Below are positions 34,253 to 45,324 of a DNA stretch of 64,000 nucleotides, one piece after another (within the stretch, counting starts at the first letter, position 1; each line of letters opens with the position of its first letter). The position numbers and the translations under genes are program-made. Location of the stretch: positions 274,021,662 through 274,085,661 of the forward strand of contig CM019064.1 of NCBI GenBank assembly GCA_009667805.1. Direction: 5' to 3'. Under the pieces are notes generated by a model. The model saw only the letters and a program-made list of their open reading frames with translations, made no database searches and had not been told where the DNA came from. The DNA comes from Leptobrachium leishanense (taxonomy: Eukaryota > Chordata > Amphibia > Anura > Megophryidae).

Positions 34253-35491
34253 CCCTTTCGCTGCGGTGGACGCGCTCAGCGCGTCCAACCGCATGTCACG
34301 TTGCGTGCGGAGGACGCGCTGAGCGCGTCCAGCCTTTGGGGTCAGCGTTCGGCCGGGTTCCGGACGATCGCTGGCCCCCCCGGTGCGGGCTGACATCCTC
34401 GATTTCAGCCCAGCATCCGGAACCGCCGCCGGGCTAATTAGGTGTCATCGCGGCGGCGCGATGACACCTAATTCAGGCGCCCCCCCCGCATGTGCGGAGG
34501 AGGCGCCTGAAAGGGAGGGGGGGGGAGGTCCTTCGGACCTCTCTCCCTCCCGATCGGCGGCGTTGCGGGGGTTAACCCAGGCACCATTTGGAAGGGCACA
34601 GCCTGCCCTTCCAAATGGTACCTGGCATTAACCCCTGGGGAGCCGGATCACGAATCGGTACTGAAAAGCGCCGGTTCGTGATCCTTTCCCGGAGCTGGCC
34701 GACATCTTGGATGTCAGCCAAGCCTCTGGGAACTCCCCCTGAGGACTGGCGTCATTGTGCATAGGACGATGACGCCAGTCCTGGAGTTAACCCCTAGCTG
34801 CCACCAATGGTGGAGATAGAGGGTTCATTGGAACCCCCTATCTCCCGATCCGTGACAGCTAGGGGTTAAAGTTTGGTATTGTTGGATCGGCCAGAGCATG
34901 GCCGTTCCAACGATACCAAACTCGAATGTGAAAAAAGTTAGTAAAAAAAAATATTAAAAAAATAAATAAAAAAATATTTAAAAAAAAATAATAAAAAAAA
35001 AAATAAACAAGTTTTTTTTCTTTTTTTTGGTTTGTTAATGCAGCAATATTGTTCCCATTTCAATTATAATGTGAACAATGATGCTGCACTAACGATTTTT
35101 GTATGCGGTGCGTTTGTTAAAAATCATGTAATTTTCCCCAAAAAAAAATGTAACGAGACCCCATCTCTAATTTTTTTAACAAGCGCACCCCATACAAAAT
35201 ATAACCGCAATTGCTCGCATCTTAAAATGTGAAAAAAAAACACTTTACACATTGTAAATTATTGAAAAATCATATTTTATTGCATTTTTTGTTATAATAT
35301 ACAGACAGGTCATGACGTATACATATAATAATGACATATTATAAATCTGCCGAGTCTGATGGAAAGAACGATATATAATATGTCTGGGTCATATACTAAA
35401 ATAAGCCTTCAAAACGCGTTTAAACATGATGAGCAAAACCGGTAAAAATTACCTCAGCACAGGGGCGGGAAAAGCCTCAGCAGCGAAAGGG
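34253..35491. mobile_element. piggyBac-like TTAA element, non-autonomous
   Basis: Ends CCCTTTCGCTGC at 34253 and GCAGCGAAAGGG ending at 35491 are inverted and flanked by TTAA (34249-34252 and 35492-35495). Removing it restores the minisatellite unit CCCCCATTAAAGACC, which proves the boundaries. The left half is GC-rich and made of consecutive hairpins; the right half is AT-rich. No transposase is encoded. piggyBac is the best fit from the TTAA site and the CCC start; Kolobok also uses TTAA. Confidence 0.85.
34268..34915. repeat. Array of seven or eight hairpins
   Basis: Perfect or nearly perfect stems follow each other: GGACGCGCT/AGCGCGTCC (twice), TAGGTGTCATCGCG, AGGTCCTTCGGACCT, ACCATTTGGAAGGGCA, GGACTGGCGTCAT, a GGAGATAGAGGGTTC stem and a GTTTGGTAT stem with complements. 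Arms are 9-16 bp with short loops. Confidence 0.9.
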
Positions 35492-35690
35492 TTAAAGACC
35501 AGACCTCATGCAGCATATTGATATATATACCCCCATTAAAGACCAGCAGACCTCTTGCAGCATATTGATATATATACCCCCATTAAAGACCAGCAGACTG
35601 CATGCAGCATATAGATAAATATACCCCCATTAAAGACCAGCAGACCTCATGCAGCATATTGATAAATATATATACCCATACCCTACTACA
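35492..35690 (+). repeat. 47-bp minisatellite of hAT-A, right part
   Basis: Four units with GACCAGCAGACC, GCATATTGATATATA and TACCCCCATTAAA continue the array seen at 11883-12072. Confidence 0.9.
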
Positions 35691-35740
35691 GTACCCCCAT
35701 AAACATATATTTACCAGTAACAGCAGCTGCAGGCAGGCGG

Positions 35741-36598
35741 TGTAACATCCTTGGCCCCCGCAGTGCTTCCTGGGGGGTCAGGGTGCCCAGTGGCATCGCT
35801 GGCTAGCCTGTTGCCAGTACTGAGAGCTAGCAAAATGGCATCTGAGGGGGCAGGGCTTAGCATAAGTGCAAGGAGCCATCAGCCTTTAAAAGAGGCTGAG
35901 AGAAGCTGCTCCTTGAACTGTCGTGGGAGTAATTTGGAGTGGAGTTCTAGTTCATGTATCTGATATTTCTAGTCCTAGGTCATGTCTCTGTTATTTCTAG
36001 TTCTAGTTCATGTATCTTGATTTCTAGTTCATGTATCTCTTATTTCTAGTTCTAGTTCTAGTTCTTGTATTTTGATTTATAGTTCATGTATTCGAGTTTC
36101 ATGTTCATGTATCTGAGTTTCTAGTCTGTTTTTTCTGGTTTATGTTTTCATGTCTGTTAGACTTCTGTATAGCAAAGACAGACAATTGTTGATAGTAGGT
36201 CTGCCTGCAGGCTATTGAACTTTGTGTTCCCCCTCTGGATATACTGTATGTACTCAGCTATACAATCTTAGATTGTAGGCCTTCCCTGCAGGCTAATGAA
36301 CACAAGTGTTCCCGCTCCGTATGTCTCATAAGTAAGTCTTGCATCAGCACTCTTGTTCATGTTTTCGTATCACGTCATGTCTATGTATCTGTACACAGAT
36401 AGTTAAGGTGTTTACACCCAGTGACCTCCTGGCCACGAAGCCATTAGGAGCTGAGGTGATAATTAGGTTTCTTGTAGTACCTCCTTGGTGTGGGAATCAA
36501 GGTACTACAGCCTTTCCTGCTGTCTGTGTTCAAGAATCTGTCCCAAAGGATCCAAATAAACGCTACTCCAGGGTAGCGCCATTACCGCTACCGTTACA
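35741..36598 (+). repeat. Solo LTR with 5-bp duplication, in hAT-A
   Basis: 858 bp starting TGTAACATCC and ending CCGTTACA, so TGTAAC and GTTACA are inverted. A perfect duplication GGCGG flanks it (35736-35740 and 36599-36603). AATAAA at about 36554 lies 45 bp before the end. Internal CTAGTTCATGTATCT-like repeats occupy 35940-36120. The family is distinct from G1/G2. Confidence 0.85.
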
Positions 36599-37754
36599 GG
36601 CGGTGACCGATTGGTTGGTTGCCGTTCACTTGACTCCGGTTGTTGAGCGTCAGTTGCACACTGGTCTGGGGAGAGGCTGGCAGTGGTAGGTACCCCTTCT
36701 GCGGGCACAGCCTGGCTCTCCTCTCACTGGGGATGGGGTGACTGGGGAAGCTCAACTGGTTGGCGGTGTACCCTGCCCTCACCGCGGCCCCCTGCTATTG
36801 TTGTGCCGCGGGCTATTTACTGGGTGGGGCGCATGCCTGCGCAGTACGCTCTGCCTGTTCTGCGTTTAATCACACGGCCCGGCACGTGAAGGCAGGGCCC
36901 GCGTGACTAGGGGTCAGGGCGCCAGCGCACAAACATGAACGTGGCCGGCCTCACGGCGCCGGGCGCACTCACAGCCAGCCTTGCGCACATCGGCTAGAAA
37001 GGCGGGCGCCTGGCGCCAGATTTAGCGGCGGTTGGCTACCCGACCTCCGGGCCGGGATGTGGAGGCTGTGGCACTCCCCCCATTGCTTGCACACCTGGTA
37101 CCCGGTGCGTACCGCCCCCCTGCCTCCACCTAAGTACGCCACTGCATAGGATTCAATGTAGAAAAATTCCCTGTTTTTCGTAGATATTTATTCAACCATT
37201 TATTCTTTTTATTTGCAGCATAAAGCCAATTTTTTTTTTTTTTAGGAGTTTTTAGGAATCTTTGGGGGATTTGATCAGCGAAATTTTTAATTCTGATTTT
37301 TTTTTTTTACATGGCGTTTTTTTAATTCTGAAACAGACCTTTTTATTGTTAGTTATAGAACCTTTCATATGATTTTCAGGCATTTTCATGCACTCTTTAT
37401 TTTTTAAACACGTTTTAAAAGTTGCATTTTTCTCTTTCTTTTTACCCCTGTTTGGCGGATTGTCTGCTTTTCCAGCGACTGGTTGGTAGTCTGTTTGGTG
37501 GGTAGTTGGCTTTTTTCAGATCAAATCAGCGGTCTGTTTGGTGGATTGTCGGATGCATTCGGCGGTTTTTCGCTTTGGTGGTTTTGCGATTCAGCGGTTT
37601 GAAGATGCGTTTGGCAGGACGATTCGGCACACTTCGGGGACCCTGCGGTGAATGCTGAATTCACCACAGGGTCGGCAAATTTAACTTGTGGAAGGGCGAC
37701 AAACAAGAGAGCACCAAAATGTTGGTGACATTTCGGTGCTCTCTGAATAACTCC

Positions 37755-38404
37755 TTTAGTATCCCACACTTAACACAAATACACACTTAAATGCATAACT
37801 ATATCAAATTTATTTATGTGGATTTCAGCAAAAATATATGATAATCCTATATTTAATCATCTCTTTCCCTTTTCACAATAAACACCTGAATGCAAGCTTT
37901 ATAGAGTATGGGTCCAAAGGGAACAAATTTCCTCTGCAAAAATAGTGGAGGAACTGCATTTCCATGCGCTCCCCTCTCAACTTGACCCCTGGGTGAGGAT
38001 TTTTACTAGTACTGGTGTGTTGACCCTAACTTTTATTAGTATTAAAAATCAGTCTGCAGCTACCTTCCTGTCAATCCCCAGTGGTGCCAGATATAAGATG
38101 TTTTTGTTATGTCAGGTGCTGCAGTCTTGCAGGTTGCAGTCATGACCTCCATTCACTTTGTCTTCAAGACTGCATTAAAGGAGGCCGCAGAGACTATAAA
38201 CTGTTTACAAATGCTCAATCAATCCTGTAATGCCACTTGATGTTTCTGTTCAATACATTCTGCAGGTATTTGATTGTGTTCGACTTAGATTTCTGCAGCC
38301 AAAATAATTATCATGGAAACAACTTAGTCAGTAGCCCAACATCTAGCCACTGGCAGGTGAAGGACCTCAATGTGTCCACAGCGAGGGACAATAGGTAAGT
38401 TTTA
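37755..38404. other. AT-rich DNA, nothing recognised
   Basis: No motif-bearing ORF and no repeat end until the minisatellite field. Confidence 0.4.
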
Positions 38405-40830
38405 ACACTCAAGGTGAGAGTTAGCAGCTGGCCCAAGAGCCAGCCGGGAAGCAGAGGCAGCTTCTGGCCCAGAGTCATCTGGGGATGCAAAGGCGGACGC
38501 TGACCCAGAGCTGGCTGGGCACGCAGACATGACCACTGGCCCAGAGCCAGCCAGAGATACAGAAACGGCCACCGCAGAGGCGGGTGCTGGGCTAGAGCTG
38601 GCCAGAGGCTCAGTGGTGGGCACTGGCCCAGCACAGCCAGAGGGGCAGAAACGGTTCCAGGTTCAGAGCCCACTGTAGGAGCAGAAGCAACAGCTGGCCC
38701 TGAAGCTGCTGCAGGCACAGAGCTGGCTACTGGATCAAAGGCGACCATAGCTCTAGTGCCAGCCAGAGGTACAGAGGCGGCTGCATGCCTGGAGGAGCCG
38801 TAGCAGCTGGAGGTGCAGAGGCGGAAGCTGGAACAGAGCCAGCAGTACCTAGGCGCAAAGCCGATCACTGGCATAGAGTCAGATGGAGGTGCAGAGGTGA
38901 GAGACGGTTGCAGGTGCAGAGGAATCTGCAGGTTCAGGGCCATCCACAGGTGAAGAGATGGACACAGGCCCAGATGCTGCTGCAGGACCAGAGCCGGCTA
39001 CTGGATCACAGGAGACCACATGCTGCCTAGAGCCACCCAAAGGAACAGAGCTCAGATCTATCAGGAGGTGCAGAGGCAGTTGCTATATCTGAGCTGGGCA
39101 GAGACGGCTGCAGGTCCGATGCATAGAGGCAGCTAGATATGTGCATTCGTTTCGGAAAAATTTGGAATTTGTAACGAAATTTGATAATTCGTAGTTCGGA
39201 AGTACTTCCGAATAACGAAGCGATACGATATGAATTTGAAATGAAACAAAACCGTATATAACAAATTTATTTTGTTTTATACCTAGGTCATGTTATCTTC
39301 ATAAAAGAAAAATTGTAATATTTGATATCAACTATCAAATTGATATAAGCTATTGAATTGATCTTAACTTAAAATACAAGTAATAGTCAGCAAAGGACTT
39401 TATGAAACAAATTTTGTTTCATTGTTTAATTTGACTCAAATACTAAATCTGTGACACAGCTTAAAATTTAAAACTAGCTTTTCTTTTAACAGCAAAATTT
39501 GATTAATTGGGGTTTTATTTAGTGATCCAAAATTCGAATCGATATTAAGTATCGAACTGATATATGAAATTCGAAACGATTTGAAATTTCAAATCGATCC
39601 AATACGAAACTAGTTACGAAATTCTGAAAACTAAAATTTAAAAATGCAACGAAACTACATAAATTTTTCCACCATGCACATCCCTAGAGGCAGCTGCTGC
39701 CCCAGAGGTGCAGAAGCGGCCAGAAGGACAAGAGCTGACTTGAGGTGCAGAGGTGAACACTGGCCCACAGTCTGCTGCAGGCATAGAGGAGGTTGGAGGC
39801 AAAGAGCCAGAATTGCCGCACAAGTGGCCATAGGTCTAAAGCCAGTCATAGGTGTAGAAGTCACCAGAGGAGGCCACTGGCACAGAGCCAGAAGCCATTG
39901 CAGGCCCAGATCTGGCTGGTCCACAGGCAGCTGCAGGCCTACAGCCAGCCGTAATCACAGATGCGGTTGCAGGTATAGAGCTGGCTAGAGGCGCAGATGC
40001 GGCCACTGCCCCAGAGGTGGCTGCAGCTGTAGAGGTGGCTAATCTGCGCATCTGAGGCAGTGTTTGTCTGCGCGCCTTTGGGTCTGTAGCCACCTCTGCA
40101 TCTCTGGACCTGTAGCCTCCTCTGCATCTCTGGACCTGTAGCCTCCTCTGCATCTCTGGACCTGCAGCTGCCTGTGTGCCTCTGGACAGCTTTAGGACAG
40201 TGGCCACCACTGTGCTTTCCACTGGCTTTCTGGGCCAGCTGATACTTTTATGGCAGGGCCTGTCTCTACACCTCCAGCTGGCTCTGGACCATTGACTACC
40301 ACTGCACCTCCGGCTGACTCTAGAAGTCACCTCTGCACTAGCAGCTGACTCTGCCTCCTGTGGGCTCTGGATGTTAGGTGAGAGAGCCCAATTGCAGATG
40401 AGAGAGCCCACAGCATAAACAGGCAAAATAATTAGAAATGTAGGAGGTTTATTGCAGGTATGGGAAACCGCAGGCAGAATATAGGATACAAACACAGTAT
40501 AGATACACAGCAAAGGTCAGATGGGGGTGGCAGGACCACAGGGGCTTGGCTGGATACTGGCAAGAATACACGGTGACTTGAACACAAGTAAGGAGGCAAA
40601 CAACAGACCGACAGGAGACAGAGTCCAGATATCACCATGTACTGAACTGCAGAGGCAGTTGCTGGCCAAGAGCCTGCCAGTGGCCTAGAGGGCACCAGAG
40701 GTGCCGAGGCAGCTGTGGGCTCAGAGCTGGCATAAGACCCAGTGGCAGCTGTAGGCCTAGAGGCAGCTGCAGGCTTAGAGGCGGTTATAGGCAACCGTAG
40801 GAACATTGGCAGCCATAGGTCCAGAGGCAG
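38405..40830. repeat. Diverged 36-bp minisatellite field
   Basis: Degenerate units of about 36 bp are built on GGCCCAGAGCCAGCC and GTGCAGAGGCGGCC. They fill 38405-39125, 39695-40360 and 40650-40830. Since 36 is a multiple of three, long ORFs appear on the minus strand (for example 38311-38943 and 39836-40513) with Ala, Ser and Pro repeats. Composition differs sharply from the AT-rich flanks. No protein family is recognised and the unit order is irregular. Confidence 0.75.
39134..39686. mobile_element. hAT-type MITE, 553 bp
   Basis: Ends TAGATATGTGCATTCG and the complement of TAGGGATGTGCATGG, flanked by a perfect 8-bp duplication GAGGCAGC (39126-39133 and 39687-39694). It interrupts the minisatellite field. 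The interior is AT-rich with many TTCGRAT-type motifs and no ORF. Confidence 0.92.
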
Positions 40831-41439
40831 ATGTGTGCAGTCCTTAATTTGCAAATTAAAAGGTGGGGAAAACAACATGCATATGAAAGTAAAGCCTCGG
40901 TGGCTGCAGAGGCATGGAAGCAGGCCCAGGGCCAGAAGCCCAGATGCAACATTAGGACAAGCGGCGGAGGCAGAGAGGTGGCAACAGTACCAGAGGTGGA
41001 GCATAGAGGGAGACACAGTGGTGGCCACAGGCAGAGACGGATCTCCATCTCTGTAGCTAGTAGGAACAGAAATCTGGAGCACCTCCCCATCCCCCCACTA
41101 AAAGAAATTCATGTAAAGAAGGGGAAGAGCTCAGGACAAGCAGCTGGAGAGCTGACTGCTCGGTTATGGCAGCCTGCACTCCCTGCCACGACCCATCTCT
41201 GTGTTGAAGATTGTATACGGTATACCAGCCACCTTTAGGCAGACCAAGACCTCGGCATTGTGTGTTTCAGTGTTTTTAATCAAGCCCTGATAAAGGGAGT
41301 TATCTTGGCAATTATTAATTTTTGAGAGCTTCAACTTTACTGGATTTTACAGAATGAGTTAAAAAATTGTATTTGAGATCTCAGACATTGATAACTGCTG
41401 GGATAATTGCCCTCATCACATCTTGATTAGCAAAACTTC

Positions 41440-41990
41440 TCCGTAATCAAAAAATTAAATACCAGTCTGGACCTGACCAAATCCCAGCAATACTGTTGAA
41501 AATCAGTGCGCCAGCAATTGCAAATCCTGTTGCAACCCTAATCAATGAGTCACCGGCGCTGGATACATATCCAACCTCTTGAAGACTGCGAGAGTGGTAC
41601 CTATCCATAAAAGTGGTGACAGTACTTTGGTATCCAACTGCCTTCCAATCGCATGGCTCCCTGTATTGTCTAAAATTTTGGAAAAATGCGTGTACATGCA
41701 ATTACGTGATTATTATCAATCTTCAAACTATTTAACCCCAGATCAATCCGGCTTTTGTCCAAATCATTCAACTACAACCTCCCTTTTAAAAGTTTGCAAT
41801 GATGTCCAAGCTGGTACAGAACAAGGAAACCTAACTGGTGCCATCTTCCTTGATTTTGCCAAGGCCTTTGACACACTAGACCATGGCATCTTATTACAAA
41901 AACTTAAAAACTCCGGTAATCTGCCCAACTGTTGGATCTGGGCAAGCACCAGCAAAACTTGTATTGCAAAGCCTTATTACATTTTAGAAA
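41440..41990 (+). pseudogene. LINE reverse transcriptase fragment
   Basis: The translated segments SGPDQIPAILLK, TARVVPIHKSGDSTLVSN, PVLSKILEKCVYMQLRDYY, LTPDQSGFCPNHSTTTSLLK and FLDFAKAFDTLDHGILLQKL are the fingers and motif A of a CR1/L2/Rex-like RT. A frameshift or stop lies near 41580. Homology stops near 41940, before the YADD box, so it is truncated at both ends. It differs from the L2 copies elsewhere in the window. Confidence 0.85.
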
Positions 41991-42465
41991 TTATTTTTAT
42001 TTGACTTTTATTTCTGTAAAGCTGCTTTGAGAATACTCTTTTTTTTGGTACCCCTGTGTCCTGTATATTTCATTGGCAAAGGAGTGTACATCTGAACAGG
42101 AATCCCAGCACCCACAGCACTGCACAAAGTTTATTCTACTGTAATTTGTTTTTCCAGTTTTTGAATTTTCCGCCTGGCTCGCAGGGTGCGGAACCAGGAA
42201 GCAAGTCTCCAGCTGCCGCGATCACACTCCGGTGACTGCGGAGACGGTGAGGGAGCGAAGGATGCGGTGAGTATATACAGCCCAAGTGTGGCTCGGGGTT
42301 ACCGATCGCGGTAGCAAAATTTAACCCCGAGTCACACTCAGGAATACCGCCAGGCAGGTTAAATCTGTTCCTGTGCTGTCGGCTGAAACGTGTTGTATTA
42401 AAACATGCTATACAAGAGCACTATACAAAATTATTTTGATATATATATATGTACATATATATATA
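41991..42465. other. No gene recognised
   Basis: Mixed sequence with a GC-rich part near 42170-42360 and a TA-repeat at the end that supplied the target site of the next element. Confidence 0.4.
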
Positions 42466-42670
42466 CAGTGGTGTGGGAATTGTATCGCCCGACGCCCGGG
42501 ACATGAAGATCCGGGTGCCGGGCGAGTAGTTTTTTGGAGATGCAGTCCAGCGGGCTAGAAGCTAGAAGCCCGCTGGACTGTGGACTAATTACAGGGACGC
42601 CCCCGATACCGGAAGCCGGCATTGAGCCGGCTTGCCGGCATTCGAGGGGCTTGCTGGCATTCGAGGGGCT

Positions 42671-43740
42671 TGGGCGGCTGTTTGAATGCTCTATCGTCAT
42701 TCAGACAGCCGCCCCTGGAGCTCTCAGCCGCATACTTACCTTCCCGAGTGGCGCCGACAAAGTCTCCACGCTTCCACACGTTGAAGGACCCAGCCGTGAT
42801 CACGTGGGAGTCCCACGTGATCGCGGCTGGGGGTCCTTAAAAGAGCGCAGGCGCGAAGACTTTGTCGGCGCCACTTGGGAAGGTAAGTATGCGGCTGAGA
42901 GCTCCAGGGGCGGCTGTCTGAATGCCGATAGAGCATTCAAACAGCCACCCCAATCGGCATTCAGACAGCCGCCCCTGGAGCTCTCAGCCGCATACTTACC
43001 TTCCCGAGCTGCGCCGACAAAGTCTCCGCGCTTCCGCACGTTGAAGGACCCAGCCGTGATCACGTGGGAGTCCCACGTGATCGCGGCTGGGGGTCCTTCA
43101 AAGAGCACAGGTGCGAAGACTTTGTCGGTGCCGCTCGGGAAGGTAAGTATGCGGCTGAGAGCCGGCTTGCCGGCATTCGAGGGGCTTGCTGGCATTCGAG
43201 GGGCTTGGGCGGCTGTTTGAATGCTCTATCGGCATTCAGACAGCCACCCCTGGAGCTCTCAGCCGCATACTTACCTTCCCGAGTAGCGCCGACAAAGTCT
43301 CCGCGCTTCCACACGTTGAAGGACCCAGCCGTGATCACGTGGGAGTCCCACGTGATCGCGGCTGGGGGTCCTTAAAAGAGCGCAGGCGCGAAGACTTTGT
43401 CGGCGCCACTTGGGAAGGTAAGTATGCGGCTGAGAGCTCCAGGGGCGGCTGTCTGAATGCCGATAGAGCATTCAAACAGCCACCCCAATCGGCATTCAGA
43501 CAGCCGCCCCTGGAGCTCTCAGCCGCATACTTACCTTCCCGAGCTGCGCCGACAAAGTCTCCGCGCTTCCGCACGTTGAAGGACCCAGCCGTGATCACGT
43601 GGGAGTCCCACGTGATCGCGGCTGGGGGTCCTTCAAAGAGCACAGGTGCGAAGACTTTGTCGGTGCCGCTCGGGAAGGTAAGTATGCGGCTGAGAGCTCC
43701 AGGGGCGGCTGTCTGAATGCCGATAGAGCATTCAAACAGC
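42671..43740. repeat. Two tandem 535-bp modules with long inverted repeats
   Basis: TGGGCGGCTGTTTGAATGCT starts at 42671 and again at 43206. Each module holds two palindromes centred on CACGTGGGAGTCCCACGTG (about 42813, 43071, 43348 and 43607) with arms near 130 bp. The arms contain TTACCTTCCCGAG and its complement. Overlapping ORFs on both strands are a product of this symmetry. Confidence 0.95.
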
Positions 43741-43799
43741 CACCCCATAGGCATTCAGACAGCCGCCCCATGTCTGGTCTGGGGTCTGATCTGTGGGGG

Positions 43800-44245
43800 C
43801 AATATCCATGAGCTGGGGCAAATCCATGTGTGAGCTGGGGCATTATCCATGAGCTGGGGGCAGTATCCATGAGCTGGGGCATATCCATGAGCTGGGGCAT
43901 ATATCCATGTGCTGGGGCAGTATCCATGAGCTGGGGCATATATCAATGAGCTGGGGCATATATCCATGAGCTGGGGCATATATCAATGAGCTGGGGCATA
44001 TATCCATGAGCTGGGGCATATATCCATGAGCTGGGGCATATATCCATGTGCTGGGGAATATATCAATGTGCTGGGGCATATATCCATGTGCTGGGGCAAT
44101 ATCCATGAGCTGGGGCAGCATCCATGAGCTGGGGGCAGCATCCATGAGCTGGGGGCAGCATCCATGAGCTGGGGCAGTATATCCATGAGCTGGGGGCAGC
44201 ATCCATGTGCTGGGGCAATATCCATGAGCTGGGGCAATATCCATA
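43800..44245 (-). repeat. Minisatellite, same family as 5656-6185
   Basis: About 22 units of ATCCATGAGCTGGGGCAGT or ATATCCATGAGCTGGGGCAT, the reverse complement of the array near 5.7 kb. It joins the palindromes through CCCCATGTCTGGTCTG, matching the junction there. Confidence 0.95.
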
Positions 44246-44430
44246 TATCTCGGGGGGGGACATATACATGTGAGCGGGGAGCATTTTTATGAGGTCTGTT
44301 CTTATTGGAAAGTGGTCACATGAGATAAAATAAAAGTATCAGTACTCAGTATCGGTGAGTACTTGAAAAAAGTATCGGTACTCGGTCTTAAAAAAGTGGT
44401 ATCGGTGCATCCCTTATACATACATACGTA

Positions 44431-44531
44431 ACAAAATAGTGTTTAAATAAAGGTCTTTATTCATCACATGTATCTGACGCTGCCTCTATAGGCGGTTATG
44501 AATAAAGACCTCTATTTAAACACTATTTTGT
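44431..44531. repeat. Hairpin near right end of composite element
   Basis: ACAAAATAGTGTTTAAATA and GGTCTTTATTCAT on the left pair with complements on the right. Arms are about 34 bp around a 33-bp loop. Confidence 0.85.
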
Positions 44532-44632
44532 TGAAATTATCAGGACAAGTTGATCGTCCTGAGGGACAAGTAGATTGGACTACTACTTAGTCCGTTGGAC
44601 AAGTAGATTTTTTTAAAATTTCCACACCCCTG

Positions 44633-44676
<44 letters not shown>
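44633..44676 (+). repeat. TA/CA microsatellite
   Basis: (TA)n followed by (CA)n, about 44 bp. Confidence 0.95.
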
Positions 44677-44677
<1 letters not shown>

Positions 44678-45311
44678 TATCTTGTGAAGGAAGTGCCTCT
44701 GAAATAATCAGCCACATTTTATTTCTTTGTTCTCTTAGACAAAGATATCCAAATTACAAGTTCCTTGTTTACAGAAGAGTATAAAAGCGCTACAGAACTT
44801 GTCGCCGCTTTATAAATACTTGTAATTGTAAAAGAAATCTTCATGCAAATTGCAAAATAATGTTCATGGCCAGCCACCAGGAGGCAGTGTAAGATTAGCC
44901 ATCAAATCCCATACGGCAGGGAATATGGGTACATTCATCTGCAGAAAGAGAAATAGTTAGATTTTTCTCTGTAATCAAGTTCTTAAATGACACACACACA
45001 CACAGCAAAGGTACTATCACAATGTGTATATGTATGTAACATCTTGTCTAAACATGGCTTGTTTTAAGAAACCAGAATCCACAGAAAATATTTTACAAAT
45101 GTTCGAGCAGAGGAAGTATTCTTACAATGTGATTACAGCAGAGTTGCACTTGTTTGGTTACATTTTGGTTGTTCCTAAAAAGGAAACATCTGAGTGACTA
45201 GTTAAAACGAGAAATGCCAAGAATAGGACACTAATCAATTAGCTTAATGAATACAAATATATCCACAAAACTCAGGTTCTACGTTTTCTTGGAGGTGTGT
45301 GTGTATATACT
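44677..45311. other. AT-rich DNA with a short L2-like tail
   Basis: GCGCTACAGAACTTGTCGCC and CTTTATAAATA near 44787-44820 form a stray L2 or SINE tail. Nothing else is recognised. Confidence 0.5.
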
Positions 45312-45324
45312 GATGTTCCTTAAT

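Larger units (their letters stand above)
11671..37144. mobile_element. hAT-A: non-autonomous hAT element, interrupted
   Basis: Inverted ends CAGGGGCGTACCTAG at 11671 and the complement of CAGTGGCGTACTTAG ending at 37144. Eight-bp flanks CATAGTAT (11663-11670) and CATAGGAT (37145-37152) match at 7 of 8 positions, as expected for hAT. Its own sequence is about 1.3 kb once hAT-B, the TTAA element and the solo LTR are removed. It includes a poly-C run and a 47-bp minisatellite. No transposase is encoded. Confidence 0.85.
11412..37754. mobile_element. Outermost TIR element of the nest (split)
   Basis: Left end GGGGTTATTCAAG at 11412 and right end complementary to GGAGTTATTCAGA at 37754. Its own DNA is 11412-11670 and 37145-37754, about 870 bp, close to the 898 bp of the related element at 10211. 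The right half carries CCCTGCGGTGAATGC...CACCACAGGG, as does that relative. A clear TSD could not be fixed (TAA against TTT). Everything between is later insertion. Confidence 0.65.
42466..44632. mobile_element. Composite hAT-like element with minisatellite and palindromes
   Basis: Ends CAGTGGTGTGGGAATT at 42466 and the complement of CAGGGGTGTGGAAATT ending at 44632. TATATATA flanks both sides (42458-42465 and 44633-44640); this fits an 8-bp hAT duplication but lies in TA-rich DNA, so the duplication alone is weak. Inside are two tandem 535-bp palindromic modules, a minisatellite and a hairpin. No transposase. It shares the minisatellite plus palindrome cassette with 5656-6622, in the opposite orientation. 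Confidence 0.8.

Noticed and set aside
38311..38943. 210-codon ORF resembling a proline-alanine-rich protein
   Set aside because: Explained by the 36-bp minisatellite; no conserved domain or splice structure.
42534..43754. Long overlapping ORFs on both strands in the palindromic modules
   Set aside because: They arise from inverted-repeat symmetry and GC-rich composition; the same peptide appears on both strands.
42458..44640. Using TATATATA flanks alone as proof of a hAT insertion
   Set aside because: The flanks sit in TA microsatellite DNA and could match by chance; the call rests on the inverted CAGKGGTGTGG termini instead.
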